64,000 nucleotides of DNA from the NCBI GenBank assembly GCA_013399115.1, contig VXAA01003318.1, positions 1,053,183 to 1,117,182 of the forward strand, read 5' to 3'. This DNA is from Anseranas semipalmata. Lineage: Eukaryota; Chordata; Aves; Anseriformes; Anseranatidae. The position numbers were made by a program, and so were the translations under genes. Position 1 is the first letter of the stretch. The number at the start of each line of letters is the position of its first letter. Positions 53,001 to 60,675 of the stretch are shown here, in pieces. The notes below the pieces were generated by a model. The model was not told the DNA's origin. It made no database searches and saw only the letters and a list, made by a program, of their open reading frames with translations.

Positions 53001-53752
53001 AACCTGCGCAGCACATGGAACTTGCTGATGACAACGAGAACTCACCCACTTTTACTAGGACTCTGCCTCCTTATGCAAACGAACCTTTTCATTTCTCAGC
53101 CATGACACCACAGCAGGCTTTAGCGAATCAGAAGATGAGCACCCACCTTTCAGAAGAAGACTTGCCTGGGCGATGGAGGCAATTGAGCGTGGAGGACATC
53201 GGTGCATACTCTTACAGGAACACTGACAGGCTATCGCCCTGCAGTTTTTCAGAGCAGTACTACAGCAGCCCTATTAAAAAGGGAGACAGTCGAACAAGCC
53301 CCATCTATGCTAGTTACAAAGCAGATAGCTGCTCAGAGGGAGATGATATCTGCCAAAGCAGACTTGTGGATTCTTGCTTCCTGAGAACAGACAGTGGCCT
53401 GAACATTGACATCAGCACTAGCTGTAAACAGGACAAGTTGCCCACTTACAAAACAAAAGAATCGAGAGACCAAAAAAATGAAAGGATCACCGTCCAGTTA
53501 TGCAGTAGCAAAAACATTGAAAATAGCCCGGTGTTGAAAAGAGAATATGTGGACGTGAGCCCCAACAGCTCGGCAGAGTCCCTCAATCAAAGTTCAGTGG
53601 AGGCTTCAGAAATCCACCAGTCTTCCATGGAGCAAGGAAGCCATTCGGGTATTCACAGCAAACAGCAGCAGTTTCAACGGACTGGGAGTACTGGTTTGAG
53701 TCGGAAGGACAGCCTTACAAAAGCACAACTATATGGAACCCTTCTGAACTAG
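315..53752 (+). CDS. BEGAIN: BEGAIN (or close paralogue), C-terminal 538 residues in four exons; 5' end outside window
   Basis: Seen: four exons, 315-381, 45399-45506, 49042-49125 and 52394-53752, join in frame. The first base of the first exon completes a split codon; the other junctions fall between codons. The product has an N-terminal coiled coil (window residues 1-86) and a long serine-rich, probably disordered tail (87-538). Recognition rests on the coiled-coil blocks [14 protein letters not shown] and [20 protein letters not shown], and on tail blocks such as [10 protein letters not shown] and the C-terminus [16 protein letters not shown], all recalled as BEGAIN signatures. Known of the family: BEGAIN is a postsynaptic density protein that binds the guanylate kinase domain of PSD-95-type scaffolds, and human BEGAIN is about 593 residues. 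Inference: about 60 N-terminal residues are missing upstream, so total length fits the family. The ATG at 52385 lies before the last acceptor and is not the real start. Whether this is BEGAIN itself or a retained paralogue cannot be settled here. Confidence 0.9.
1790..1840. repeat. Poly(A) followed by (GAAA)n / (GGAA)n simple repeat
   Basis: An A run (1790-1804) passes into GAAA units with a few GGAA variants. The tract is purine-rich on the + strand and has no flanking element I recognise. Confidence 0.85.
3288..3288. other. Ambiguous base in a poly(T) tract
   Basis: A single N interrupts a run of T. This marks a homopolymer-length uncertainty in the assembly. Confidence 0.9.
6723..6760. 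repeat. (TTTG)n then (GA)n simple repeat
   Basis: About five TTTG units run directly into a short GA repeat. This is a compound microsatellite in the intron. Confidence 0.8.
14901..14921. repeat. Short imperfect (TG)n microsatellite
   Basis: Alternating GT/TG units are interrupted by GC and AT steps. The tract is too short to be more than a minor simple repeat. Confidence 0.7.
19568..19690. repeat. Long (GAAA)n microsatellite
   Basis: A 123-bp tract is entirely purine on the + strand. It is mixed GAGA/GAAA at its left and a nearly pure GAAA array at its right. The long open frames of E/K/R repeats on one strand and F/L/S repeats on the other are by-products of the repeat, not genes. Confidence 0.95.
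24481..24516. repeat. (GA)n simple repeat
   Basis: GA dinucleotides are interrupted by a short A run. The apparent ORFs crossing it on both strands are low-complexity artefacts. Confidence 0.85.
25470..25945 (+). mobile_element. Old degenerate CR1 LINE 3' fragment
   Basis: On the + strand, a stretch around 25470-25510 resembles the CR1 ORF2 region encoding the EYCVQFW-type motif. It is followed by CR1-like text through the ORF2 end (GGCTTGTTTAGCCTAAGAGA and neighbours) and a 3' part ending near GGTCCTTTCTAGTCCAATG. It is heavily mutated, with many stops and indels. It is the oldest-looking of the CR1 copies here and the only intronic one in the same orientation as the host gene. The assignment rests on remembered CR1 consensus features; borders are approximate. 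Confidence 0.6.
26556..28390 (-). mobile_element. CR1 LINE, 5'-truncated, with the reverse transcriptase core deleted
   Basis: Read on the - strand, the element begins near 28390 in the end of the endonuclease region (SDHEVVEF at about 28160-28180). It continues through the spacer (LRELV, then [13 protein letters not shown] text) into the start of the reverse transcriptase ([18 protein letters not shown], near 27480-27430). At about 27345 the RT start ([12 protein letters not shown]) jumps directly to the late-ORF2 motif [14 protein letters not shown]. The catalytic core between these motifs, several hundred bases in an intact CR1, is absent. The late ORF2 ([16 protein letters not shown], then [10 protein letters not shown]) and a typical CR1 3' UTR follow, ending near 26556 with GATGATCCTTGTGGGTCCC. 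Frameshifts and stops make it non-coding. The large + strand ORF at 26435-27019 is its antisense shadow. Confidence 0.9.
32029..32080. repeat. Poly(A) of 29 bases followed by (CAA)n
   Basis: An uninterrupted A run at 32029-32057 passes into CAA units. The sequence before it shows no retrocopy ORF, so I treat it as a simple repeat, not the tail of a processed pseudogene. Confidence 0.8.
32457..32479. repeat. Poly(A) tract
   Basis: A 23-base A run about 140 bp before the CR1 copy at 32618. It is homopolymer only. Confidence 0.85.
32618..32970 (-). mobile_element. CR1 LINE 3' end fragment
   Basis: The + strand shows the reverse complement of a CR1 3' UTR. The tail-like TCATAGTATCATAGAATGG gives the 8-bp unit typical of CR1 ends, followed by GGTTGGAAGGGACC, CAACCTGTTCCAGTGTCTCA and CTTCTCTTCTGCAGGCTTAA. 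The fragment is about 350 bp and relatively well preserved, and lies antisense to the host gene. The + strand frames crossing it are antisense artefacts. Confidence 0.9.
33205..33247. repeat. Low-complexity T6-G6-AA-G10-T17 tract
   Basis: Long G runs (33211-33228) sit between T runs. The G-rich part could form a G-quadruplex on the + strand, and it is also a place where sequencing errors are likely. Confidence 0.75.
35174..35198. other. Assembly gap (25 N)
   Basis: Twenty-five Ns are flanked by A runs on both sides. It is probably a small gap over an A-rich tract whose true length is unknown. Confidence 0.95.
37266..37273 (+). promoter_or_regulatory. POU octamer ATGCAAAT
   Basis: A perfect octamer sits at the edge of a GC-richer intronic patch that keeps several CpGs. 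An isolated octamer can arise by chance; its interest comes from a second octamer about 380 bp downstream in the opposite orientation. Confidence 0.35.
37381..37700. promoter_or_regulatory. Candidate intronic enhancer / conserved non-coding element
   Basis: This AT-rich, repeat-free block contains several homeodomain-type cores (TTAATT, TAATTATTAA) and, at 37641-37654, overlapping ATGCAT and octamer ATTTGCAT sites beside CCAATCA. Its texture resembles developmental enhancers, but this is inference from motif content only. No alignment was possible. Confidence 0.3.
40228..40810 (-). mobile_element. CR1 LINE 3' fragment with late ORF2 remnant
   Basis: On the - strand, late ORF2 is recognisable: [18 protein letters not shown] near 40740-40680, then [17 protein letters not shown] and [20 protein letters not shown] at about 40530-40390. 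Downstream, the 3' UTR is shortened: ORF2 text is followed almost at once by the terminal segment matching CATCTGGTCCAACCCCCTG at 40270. An internal deletion around 40290-40320 is likely, where a short GATGAATT unit is repeated. Frameshifts make it dead. Confidence 0.88.
43575..43800. repeat. Probable ancient dispersed amniote repeat
   Basis: Phrases such as ACAGCTAAATACCTTTGAAAA and CCCATTAAAATCAATGAGAG resemble an old repeat family seen in reptile and bird genomes. In that family, short segments like CCTAAATACCTTTGAAAATC and CCATTGAAATCAATGGGAG recur. Recognition is from memory and the family name is not certain. Confidence 0.4.
44190..45020. promoter_or_regulatory. Candidate conserved non-coding block upstream of exon 45399
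   Basis: This stretch is repeat-free and keeps CpGs in an otherwise CpG-poor intron (for example ACAACGTCGAGCGTGTGTCG near 44280). It carries homeodomain-like CAATTAG and TTAATG cores and an octamer-like GTTTGCAT near 44771. It has one 83-codon frame (44768-45016) with no recognisable homology. I infer a regulatory element, not a gene; only alignment can test this. Confidence 0.3.
45399..45506 (+). CDS. BEGAIN: BEGAIN coiled-coil exon, second in window
   Basis: The acceptor ctacacag ends at 45398 and the donor gtaagt starts at 45507. The exon is exactly 36 codons in phase 0. It begins [14 protein letters not shown] and ends TIDKLSEDN, all typical of the family's coiled coil. The charged/hydrophobic heptad pattern continues from the previous exon ([18 protein letters not shown]). 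No stop or indel is present. Confidence 0.95.
45507..49041 (+). other. BEGAIN: BEGAIN intron, 3.5 kb
   Basis: It is bounded by gtaagt and an acceptor preceded by a 19-base T tract ending in ttag at 49041. It holds one probable ancient palindromic repeat (46591-46645), an A run at 46279-46296 and a short CA repeat at about 47734-47748. Otherwise it is unique AT-rich DNA with no gene. Confidence 0.85.
46591..46645. repeat. Short imperfect palindrome, probable ancient amniote repeat
   Basis: The left arm GTATAAATCCAGACTAATTC mirrors the right arm around GGAGTTATTTCAAATTTAAA, with GAAATCAGTGGAG between. I remember a widespread old repeat whose arms read like GTGTAAATCTGGAGTAACTC and whose centre reads like TGAAGTCAATGGAG. 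This copy is degraded but similar. Confidence 0.45.
49042..49125 (+). CDS. BEGAIN: BEGAIN exon, third in window
   Basis: The exon is 28 codons in phase 0 between acceptor ttag (ending 49041) and donor gtaaag (from 49126). It encodes [16 protein letters not shown], then a short segment ([12 protein letters not shown]) that leads into LPSDFQER of the last exon. The block is strongly conserved in the family and ends the coiled coil. Confidence 0.94.
49126..52393 (+). other. BEGAIN: BEGAIN intron, 3.3 kb
   Basis: It runs from gtaaag to an acceptor with a pyrimidine-rich tract (ctctcccctcccctgccatc) ending in cag at 52393. It contains an (AAAC)n repeat at 51101-51137 and a T run at 49229-49242. 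No gene or transposon is recognised. Confidence 0.85.
51101..51137. repeat. (AAAC)n microsatellite
   Basis: About nine consecutive AAAC units in the last intron. The Cys/Leu/Phe/Val-rich frame on the - strand is an artefact of the repeat. Confidence 0.9.
52394..53752 (+). CDS. BEGAIN: BEGAIN last coding exon: serine-rich C-terminal tail and stop
   Basis: The acceptor cag ends at 52393; the exon encodes 452 residues and ends with TAG at 53750-53752. In exon numbering, conserved blocks are [10 protein letters not shown] (1-10), [12 protein letters not shown] (36-47), [17 protein letters not shown] (81-97), [11 protein letters not shown] (143-153), LTASQQAIY (167-175), GSPRFAKP (195-202), [11 protein letters not shown] (264-274), [10 protein letters not shown] (281-290), ASYKADS (306-312) and the C-terminus from GLSRKDS (434-440). 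The tail is rich in Ser, Asn, Gln and Glu, has no membrane segment or catalytic motif, and is probably disordered. In mammals this part binds the guanylate kinase domain of PSD-95. RRQS at 98-101 fits a basophilic kinase site (inference). It is AT-richer than I recall for mammalian BEGAIN, with N/K/Q where mammals have A/G/P. Confidence 0.96.
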   Translation: MPSDFQERVSIHLEKHGCSLSVPLCHTSYADTIPTCVIAKVLEKPDPNSLSSHLSSPSTRDLNFQDSAGKLGQRPQYKSDIYCSDTALYCPEERRRERRQSVDTQVKDVGFLRSQNSTDSTVEEDGFHSSFSHEAFPEYITSLPTSSSYSSFSVTSEEKENAQANTLTASQQAIYMSNRDELFERKSPAGYEHQGSPRFAKPKPAQHMELADDNENSPTFTRTLPPYANEPFHFSAMTPQQALANQKMSTHLSEEDLPGRWRQLSVEDIGAYSYRNTDRLSPCSFSEQYYSSPIKKGDSRTSPIYASYKADSCSEGDDICQSRLVDSCFLRTDSGLNIDISTSCKQDKLPTYKTKESRDQKNERITVQLCSSKNIENSPVLKREYVDVSPNSSAESLNQSSVEASEIHQSSMEQGSHSGIHSKQQQFQRTGSTGLSRKDSLTKAQLYGTLLN

Positions 53753-54135
53753 GCATCTTCCAGAACTGCAATAAGACAACAAACAAAAGGAAGCAAACAG
53801 TGTTTGATACTTCTAGTGAACATAAGGTTCTCAGAAACAGGATTATGATAAAATATATATTCATAATGGTACTATATGTTTAAAACAAAATCTCTCCAAA
53901 AATGTTATACAGCACTTTTCACTTCACATACCTTCCACATGGGAGATCATCCCCTCTCCTCTTTTATAAACCTGAAATATTTTTATAAACAAAATGGTAT
54001 TTATTATACTATCCTAAGCTATTTGAGCAGAATTCTTTTCCCTTCAAGCAGGTTTCTTATTTATTTTTGTGCATGAGGCCATCTGTGCCTAAACTCTTGG
54101 AGGAAAAGGGTACAATCATGACAACGGTGACAAAA

Positions 54136-54141
54136 AATAAA
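54136..54141 (+). promoter_or_regulatory. Possible proximal poly(A) signal AATAAA
   Basis: A canonical hexamer about 385 bp after the stop codon, without an obvious GU-rich element downstream. It is a weaker candidate than the distal signal. Confidence 0.35.
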
Positions 54142-54461
54142 TCCACCTGATAAAATACCATAAAATGTCATATGAAAACAAACTAACAAGAACGGTGAAT
54201 TTGAAGAAGTATATTTTTTAAAAAGAATGGAATTGTATCTTAAGTTATTTCATACAAATGTATTTATGAGTGACTATTGTATGCACAAAGTGATACCAAT
54301 ATTTTGTTCTTTTAATTCACTGTGTTTCTGCTTTCCTATTTTTCCTTGTATACTACCTCAAAAGTAATTGAGGGTTTCTTTGTCACATTTTCTGTAGGCT
54401 TGCATTTATATTGTCTAAAATGCATGCAGTGTCATAATTAATACTGTATTTTGCATTACTT

Positions 54462-54467
54462 AATAAA
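54462..54467 (+). promoter_or_regulatory. Main poly(A) signal AATAAA
   Basis: The canonical hexamer is followed about 25-60 bp later by a strong GT/T-rich stretch (54487-54528), the expected layout of a cleavage and polyadenylation site. Confidence 0.75.
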
Positions 54468-54486
54468 AGACACCAGTGGAGATATT

Positions 54487-54528
54487 TTGTGTTTTTTGTT
54501 GTTGTTGTTGTTGTTTGTTTGTTTTTTT
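54487..54528. repeat. (GTT)n / T-rich tract
   Basis: GTT units and T runs. It doubles as the likely downstream element of the poly(A) site at 54462. Confidence 0.75.
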
Positions 54529-57500
54529 CCTTCATTAGAACATATCCTGGACAATAGAATATGGGATTACTCTGGGTAGTAGCAGTCCAGCAAAAGTTAA
54601 TAAGTAAAGCCACTGTTTTAGATTGCTTTCCAAAGGAGTCTGTCTAAACCACAGAGCAGTGGTTCTTAGCCTGTGGCCTCTGGGAGTGGAAAGACTGCTT
54701 CTCATCAGCCTGTGAAAGGAAAACAAGGAAAACAAACCATTTATCAACAGCCTTAAATTCACTAGGAAAGGCTCTGCACATCAAAAAGAAACTTGAAAAC
54801 TACTTGAAGACTTGTGATTTAAGCTCTTCCTCTATTACACATGTACTTGACACAACCCTTCAGGTCTTTATGGATCTTCCACAATTGTACTTTTTCATAC
54901 GTATTTCAAACACAGACATTTTTCTAAGATTTAAGGAAAGTCTGGTCTTCTGTAGCCTATGGCAGTTTCACCCTTGGCACTGAGAAGCCATAGTTTAACC
55001 TGTAGTTTTTGCGTTTCCTCCATAGTTTTCTGTTTCTCATTGTTCCACCAGGAGTGTACAACTTGGACAGTAGCAGAAGGGAGAGAGCAAAAGAGAAAAA
55101 CAGAAAGAGAGAAGGGAAAATCTTGTGGATTTCCTTCCTGGCTTCAGTATTGTTGCTTGGTAACAGGCAGAATACAGCAATACATACTAAATCATTCTTT
55201 TAAGTCGTGTTCAATGAACACATATCCTGTACTTGAAATACTGACTCTGACAAGCTCATATATGAGGAAAGACCTTACTTAGTGCAATATGTGGTAGTAA
55301 ATCAGTGTGATCACTGTGGAAATCTTAAATAGTTCCTATAAAGCTAAAATAAAGAGCTATCATTCATTAGTTATTCAAATATATATATTTTTTTCTGCTG
55401 ATTCTCTGAAAATTGTCACTTAGCAAGTTACTATGAACCAGGACTATAGAACTACTTACTTCCCACATAACTATCTTAAATCACAAAGCCACAGATTCAA
55501 TGCATTTGGTGTCTATAGTTCCCACTGCTTATCATACTGTTCTTCACATTCTTCTGGGATAATATAAAAATTTGACCATTATTAATGCATGCAAGTACTT
55601 GCTGTGCTGTTTTGAAGATCTGGCATTAAGTCCCTGCAGTTCCTCAGAGATCTGTATCAGCACTGTGGAGAACAATGGTAGCTAATAATATTACACAGGT
55701 AAGCCACAACAGAAGACTAAAGTGAGCCTTATTTCAGTACAAAAACTGTTATGTAACTTGTGTTTTTATGCTCCCATACTTACAGCTAGTGGCAGGTTGT
55801 GCCACAAATAATTCCACTAAGTCCACTAAGAAAAAAAAGAAAAGAAAATGAAGTTCCTAAAGGCAAACTGGTTCTATGGCAGAATCTGACATGCACTAAA
55901 CAGACTTGTAGATGCAGAAAATCTGCTATCTCCCCCTTCAAAACACTGAGAGAAAACAGATGGGGAAAAAAAATCTTACTGTTGACTCATTCAGGCACAT
56001 AAAATTTAGGCAGTCTAAGACAAGATATTCATTTCTTTTGTCAATGAATACAAGGATTTGTATGCAAGAGGTGAAAATTATGTCTTATCTCACCTTAAAA
56101 ATATATACACTATGGAACAATAAATCCTGATATTTATGAACTAGAACACAGTATCAGACTAATCCTATTACAATATCATTCACAATTTGACATAAAACTA
56201 CCATTCTGGCAATTATACAAAATTAAATTTCTTCTAGCTATTATAGATCTCATTATTTAATATCCTGTTGCATTACGTTCTTTCCTTCTACTGCTGTTTC
56301 AAAATCTGCTTCTATTCTTTGCTTGACTCTTTTTCTCAGTTTATGTGCTGTAATATGGAAATTGAAACCAGACTTTTCAGCCAATTAGTACCGGGTTTTC
56401 TTTGTAAAATAGCCTATAACCCTTTAACATTTTTCTGTAATGAATTCAGTTACAGAACAATATGTAACCCTTCAATAAATTTCAGGGGAATTTCAATAAA
56501 ATGTTATTTTTTTTTAATTTTTTCAATAAAATGTTGACTTTCAATAAATTGATCAAAATAGCTAGAAAAGTTACTCAACTTTAATGTGTTGATTTTTTAA
56601 AAATTTCTTCTTACTCAGAAAAACTGACAAAGTTTGCATATTTTCTATGAACATGAGAAAAAAAAAAGTCACACAATTTTTCTCAGGTTTACTGGTTTAA
56701 CCAAGTTTGATTTGTTTTTGTTTTTGTTCTTTTTTTTTTTCAATACAAGAAACTTTGAAAGATTATAATAGGGAATACCTTCTTTTTTTTTTTTCATACA
56801 TTCTGTTTTGATTTATTGAGGCTACCACAGAGACCTGAGGTATAAGGATAGGAAGGTACAAGGTGTTTTCACAGTTGATTTCAATTTTCTTTGTGGTAGT
56901 GCTTTAATTTTTTGCTTACCTTCAGTTTTCACACTGACAGAAAGTCATCCAAAAATCCTGCCATGACTTTGATTTCAGGAATATGTACTTGGAGATATTT
57001 TAGACTGGCTATCCAATTTTCTTTACTTGGACTCTCCAAATTAAGTTCTCCACTCACCATGGTACATTGTGGCTTTAGGAGGGCTCTTGTACCACCAGAC
57101 AAAGTATTTGGTCCAAGTATGGATTTAACACTCACTGAAGTATTAGGAGACTGAGCATTGTTAAAAATAGCAGAGAGCAGGAGAGCAAATCAACAGCATT
57201 GTGTTCAGAAGGAGATGTACTTTGGTCCAAGTGAAATGGAGCTGACTGCCAGAGTGTTTCTCAAAGTGCTTATGTTCTGCAGGACATTTATGATGGAGAG
57301 GAATGTCTAAAACATTGTTCTCAGAACATCTTACTTCCATTTTTCATTCAAGCAGGTGTGGTTTGATGAACGTCACTTTCATCATTAAGTGATCAGAGAG
57401 TGTTAAGTGATGTTCACTTAATAACAAGTGACTCCAGAAATACAAAACAACCGACCTTCAGTCAAAGAAAAGTACCTCAGACCTCTCCATTCAAGTGGCT

Positions 57501-59174
57501 GAGAATTTGCCTCGAAATAGCTTTTCCCAAGGACATAAAAGCCTGATTTCCTCTCAAACACTATGAAGGTGCCAAGGTGTCTCCACATTGCCACAAAACC
57601 TCACTTTCCCAAGTGATGACCAAAGTAGTCAAATTCTATATGCAGGGCTTGTAGGTACCTAGAACAGGATTTTTGCTTTGATTAATTATTTCATTTGCCA
57701 TGAGCAAGAACAGAGAGGGTGAAGAAAATAAGTGGCAAGTTCTCAACAGTGCAGTGAAGCAGAAGATGAGAAATGTCATTTTAATGAATGAAAAGTGAAA
57801 CCAAAGTGTACATGACACAGAACATTGATCACGGAAAACAACAGAGGCTGGAAGATCATAGTGAGGAATACTAAATCACATATAAAAACAGGTAAGAATA
57901 CAAAAGGATACCTGGGAAATAGGATACAATTCACTAGGAAAAATATTGCATAAGTATTATGAAATCATGAAAAGCAAATACATTTTTTAAGAAAAGAAAA
58001 TATTTTTCTCACTCCAAATTAAAGCTAAAAAAAAATCAAAATCTCAATAAATTTCAATAATACATATCACTTCCTTTCAAACTTTTTAGAAGTCTACAAA
58101 TAGCTGAAATTTTTAAGTTTAAGTCATGGCAAACCCTGAGCTAGGTAGTTTGCAATTCAACAGTTTCTAACTTCTGCTCCAAAACTAGAAAATTTATCAA
58201 GTTAATCCTTCCTCCTTTCAGCATTTTTAATTAAAAAGAATTCCAACTCCAAAATCCATCACAGAGCATGATTATAGAGCTATTAGATTAATTTCCCCTT
58301 GTTTAATTTTAATGTATTAGTTTAAACCCTTTGGAGTTTCCTATAAAATATTTCTCATTCATGTTTACAACCTTGTAATTCTTACAGACTGTTATGATAC
58401 CTCTCCTTAAATATTGCTTAAATTGTGCAGATGTAGTCCAGTCAGTTTTTCTTTGGAAGACACTCCCTTCAGGACTTCTCGTTCTTTTCAGGAAACATCA
58501 TCTTCACCTTTCTGCTGCTGAGTATTTTAACATGAACGCTGAGCTGGGTCAAACAATGGGTTTGAACCCAATGAACAAAAAGGCAGTAGAAGGAAAGGAG
58601 GGGACTACGCAGATCAGAGTGACTGCATGCGTTCTGTTCCCAGCACTGAAATTCTCAATAACAATAGGCAGTTGGTCAGAGACATCCATAAACAAAGCCT
58701 CACTAAAATGAAATGTATTTTCATATAAGCAAATTGCAAGTTTGCATTTTGATGCAGGAAATGCCTGGCCATGTTTCTAAAATGGGAGCTTGTCTTCTGG
58801 AAATCAGTGCATTTGAAAAGCAAGTATTTTTCATGTACTTCCTTTTTGTGTCTGGTGTATTTTCTTCAGCACTTACCTAGTAGCATGCTGGATGTTCTCA
58901 AAGAACTCTGGGTTTGATCATGATGGACTTGACCACTGTGGAGTTGATTTGCATTCTCCTTCTTCCATTACTGGCGAGTTTGAGGTATTGTTTTCAGCAA
59001 TGCTAGTTTCAATTCCTGTGTTTTCAAGTTTTACGCATTTTCACTTGCAGGTTTGTCAGACTCCAGTGTCCCTCCTGAAGTCAATAGATCTGAAGCTCCT
59101 TAGTACCAAGTTTTCTATGCCTGTTACTCCCATATTGCAGTTTAATTTCCAGCCTTAAAGATCTATGTAACTTT

Positions 59175-59230
59175 TTAGAAAAGGACTAAGGCACTTTCAA
59201 AAGTGCTTGGGGTCTAACAGTCCTCAGTGT
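59175..59230. repeat. Possible ancient repeat fragment
   Basis: The phrase AAAAGGACTAAGGCACTTTC followed by AAAAGTGCTTGGGG resembles the same old amniote repeat type suggested at 43575-43800. The match is short and from memory. Confidence 0.25.
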
Positions 59231-60479
59231 AAGCAACAACTTCTAGTGACCACGAGCCAGACAGATTGATCTTGCTATGTTCCTGTCTGCATTCTGTTAT
59301 ATCAACATTATCAGAAGATTGTCATTATTTTCCTAATCATTTCTCCACGTCTTTTTTAAAAACCTCATTGTTATAAAACAACTTTAGCAATTCATTCTTA
59401 ATAGCCTGTCACTCATTCCAGCTCCCCTCTACTGTTGTTTTCTCTTTGTATTTTCCTATGACTGTATTAGCAAAGCTCTTCTTAGTCACTGAGTGTTTGT
59501 GTTCAGCTGAAGCTAAACAGAATAACTAGAATTCTCATGAAGTGAAAGGCTTTGCTGCTTGTGCAGTGGATGAACTTCCAGTGAGGTTTAGTCTTGCCCT
59601 TCTCACTTACTTGTTTAATGTTTTCATCCTGCAGAAAAATGTCTTTTTTTTTTTCTTCCTCTTGAGAAAGCTTCTATCACAATTCTTCTCCACTTTCATT
59701 GTAGGATCTTTTATAACCCTCAGATCCCAGGGCTGCCTACCTTACAAAGCCATATTTATCACTTCTCAATCTATCCTAATTCCTCTAGATTTGCTTTCTA
59801 AATGAATTAATAAATATTCGAGGAGAAACTTAACCTCAGGATTATTTGATTGTGTACTTAAGTGCTCTGCTGAAAAAAAGCTCTATATTATGTGATTGGA
59901 GAGGATGTACCATTATTTGTAGATCTACTATGTGCCATGAGAATTTGCCTAAGTATGAGCCATATACTAAAATCCTTTACAATGGTAGTTAAGTGTATAT
60001 ATGTTGTCTCCAATGAATAGCTACTAATCATCTTCATGCCAAATTATAGAATGGGAAATACACTGATGTTGAGCTTTAAATTGCTCCAAAATAGTTAAAA
60101 TGACGTTCCCCCACAATAAAGTAATTTTAACAAACAGGTCTTCAATTTATGTTTTAAAATGTATAGAAATTTATTAAGATTTTATCTTATAAGCTCCTAC
60201 TTTTTAGAGTAACTTCTCTTATAAAGTATCCCCAAATATACACAAAGCCTAATACTGCAAGCTTCTGATTAGTAGGAAAGAGCAGATAAGAATCCCACCC
60301 TTCCTAGGAATCACAAGGGAAACAGGATCCTAATGTCATCTTTACTGCTATGTAACACTGGGACAATGTTTCCTAAAGCCTTGAAAAGATTGAGTTAAAT
60401 TGCAGCTAGCCATACAGGTCAGAGATCCAGCAAGATCCAGGAATAAAGTGACAATCTGCAACAGAAGTGGGCGGTAGGC

Positions 60480-60675
60480 TCAGATCAACCATCAGTCGTC
60501 TCTGGACAGCTTTTTACCCCACAAGATCTGGTTGGACACCAGTTTGGTGTTAAAGGCACCACTGTGAAGAGCCTAGCTCTGTATTGTGATAACCTCCTCA
60601 CAGGTTTTGGAAAACTGCTATTTGGAGAACCCTGAGCTTTCTCTTCTGCAGGCTTCTGCAGCACCCACGCTGCAG
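60480..60675 (-). mobile_element. Probable old CR1 3' fragment
   Basis: On the + strand, GAAGAGCCTAGCTCTGTATT followed after about 50 bp by CCTGAGCTTTCTCTTCTGCA resembles the reverse complement of the CR1 segment around the ORF2 end, where GAAGAGCCTGGCTCC and CTTCTCTTCTCCAGGCTGAA occur in that order. Divergence is high and borders are uncertain. Confidence 0.45.

Larger units (their letters stand above)
53753..54485 (+). other. BEGAIN: BEGAIN 3' UTR
   Basis: It extends from the stop codon to the expected cleavage zone just after the poly(A) signal at 54462. It is AT-rich with several ATTTA-like and TATTTAT stretches. No further ORF or repeat is convincing. The end is inferred, not seen. Confidence 0.7.
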
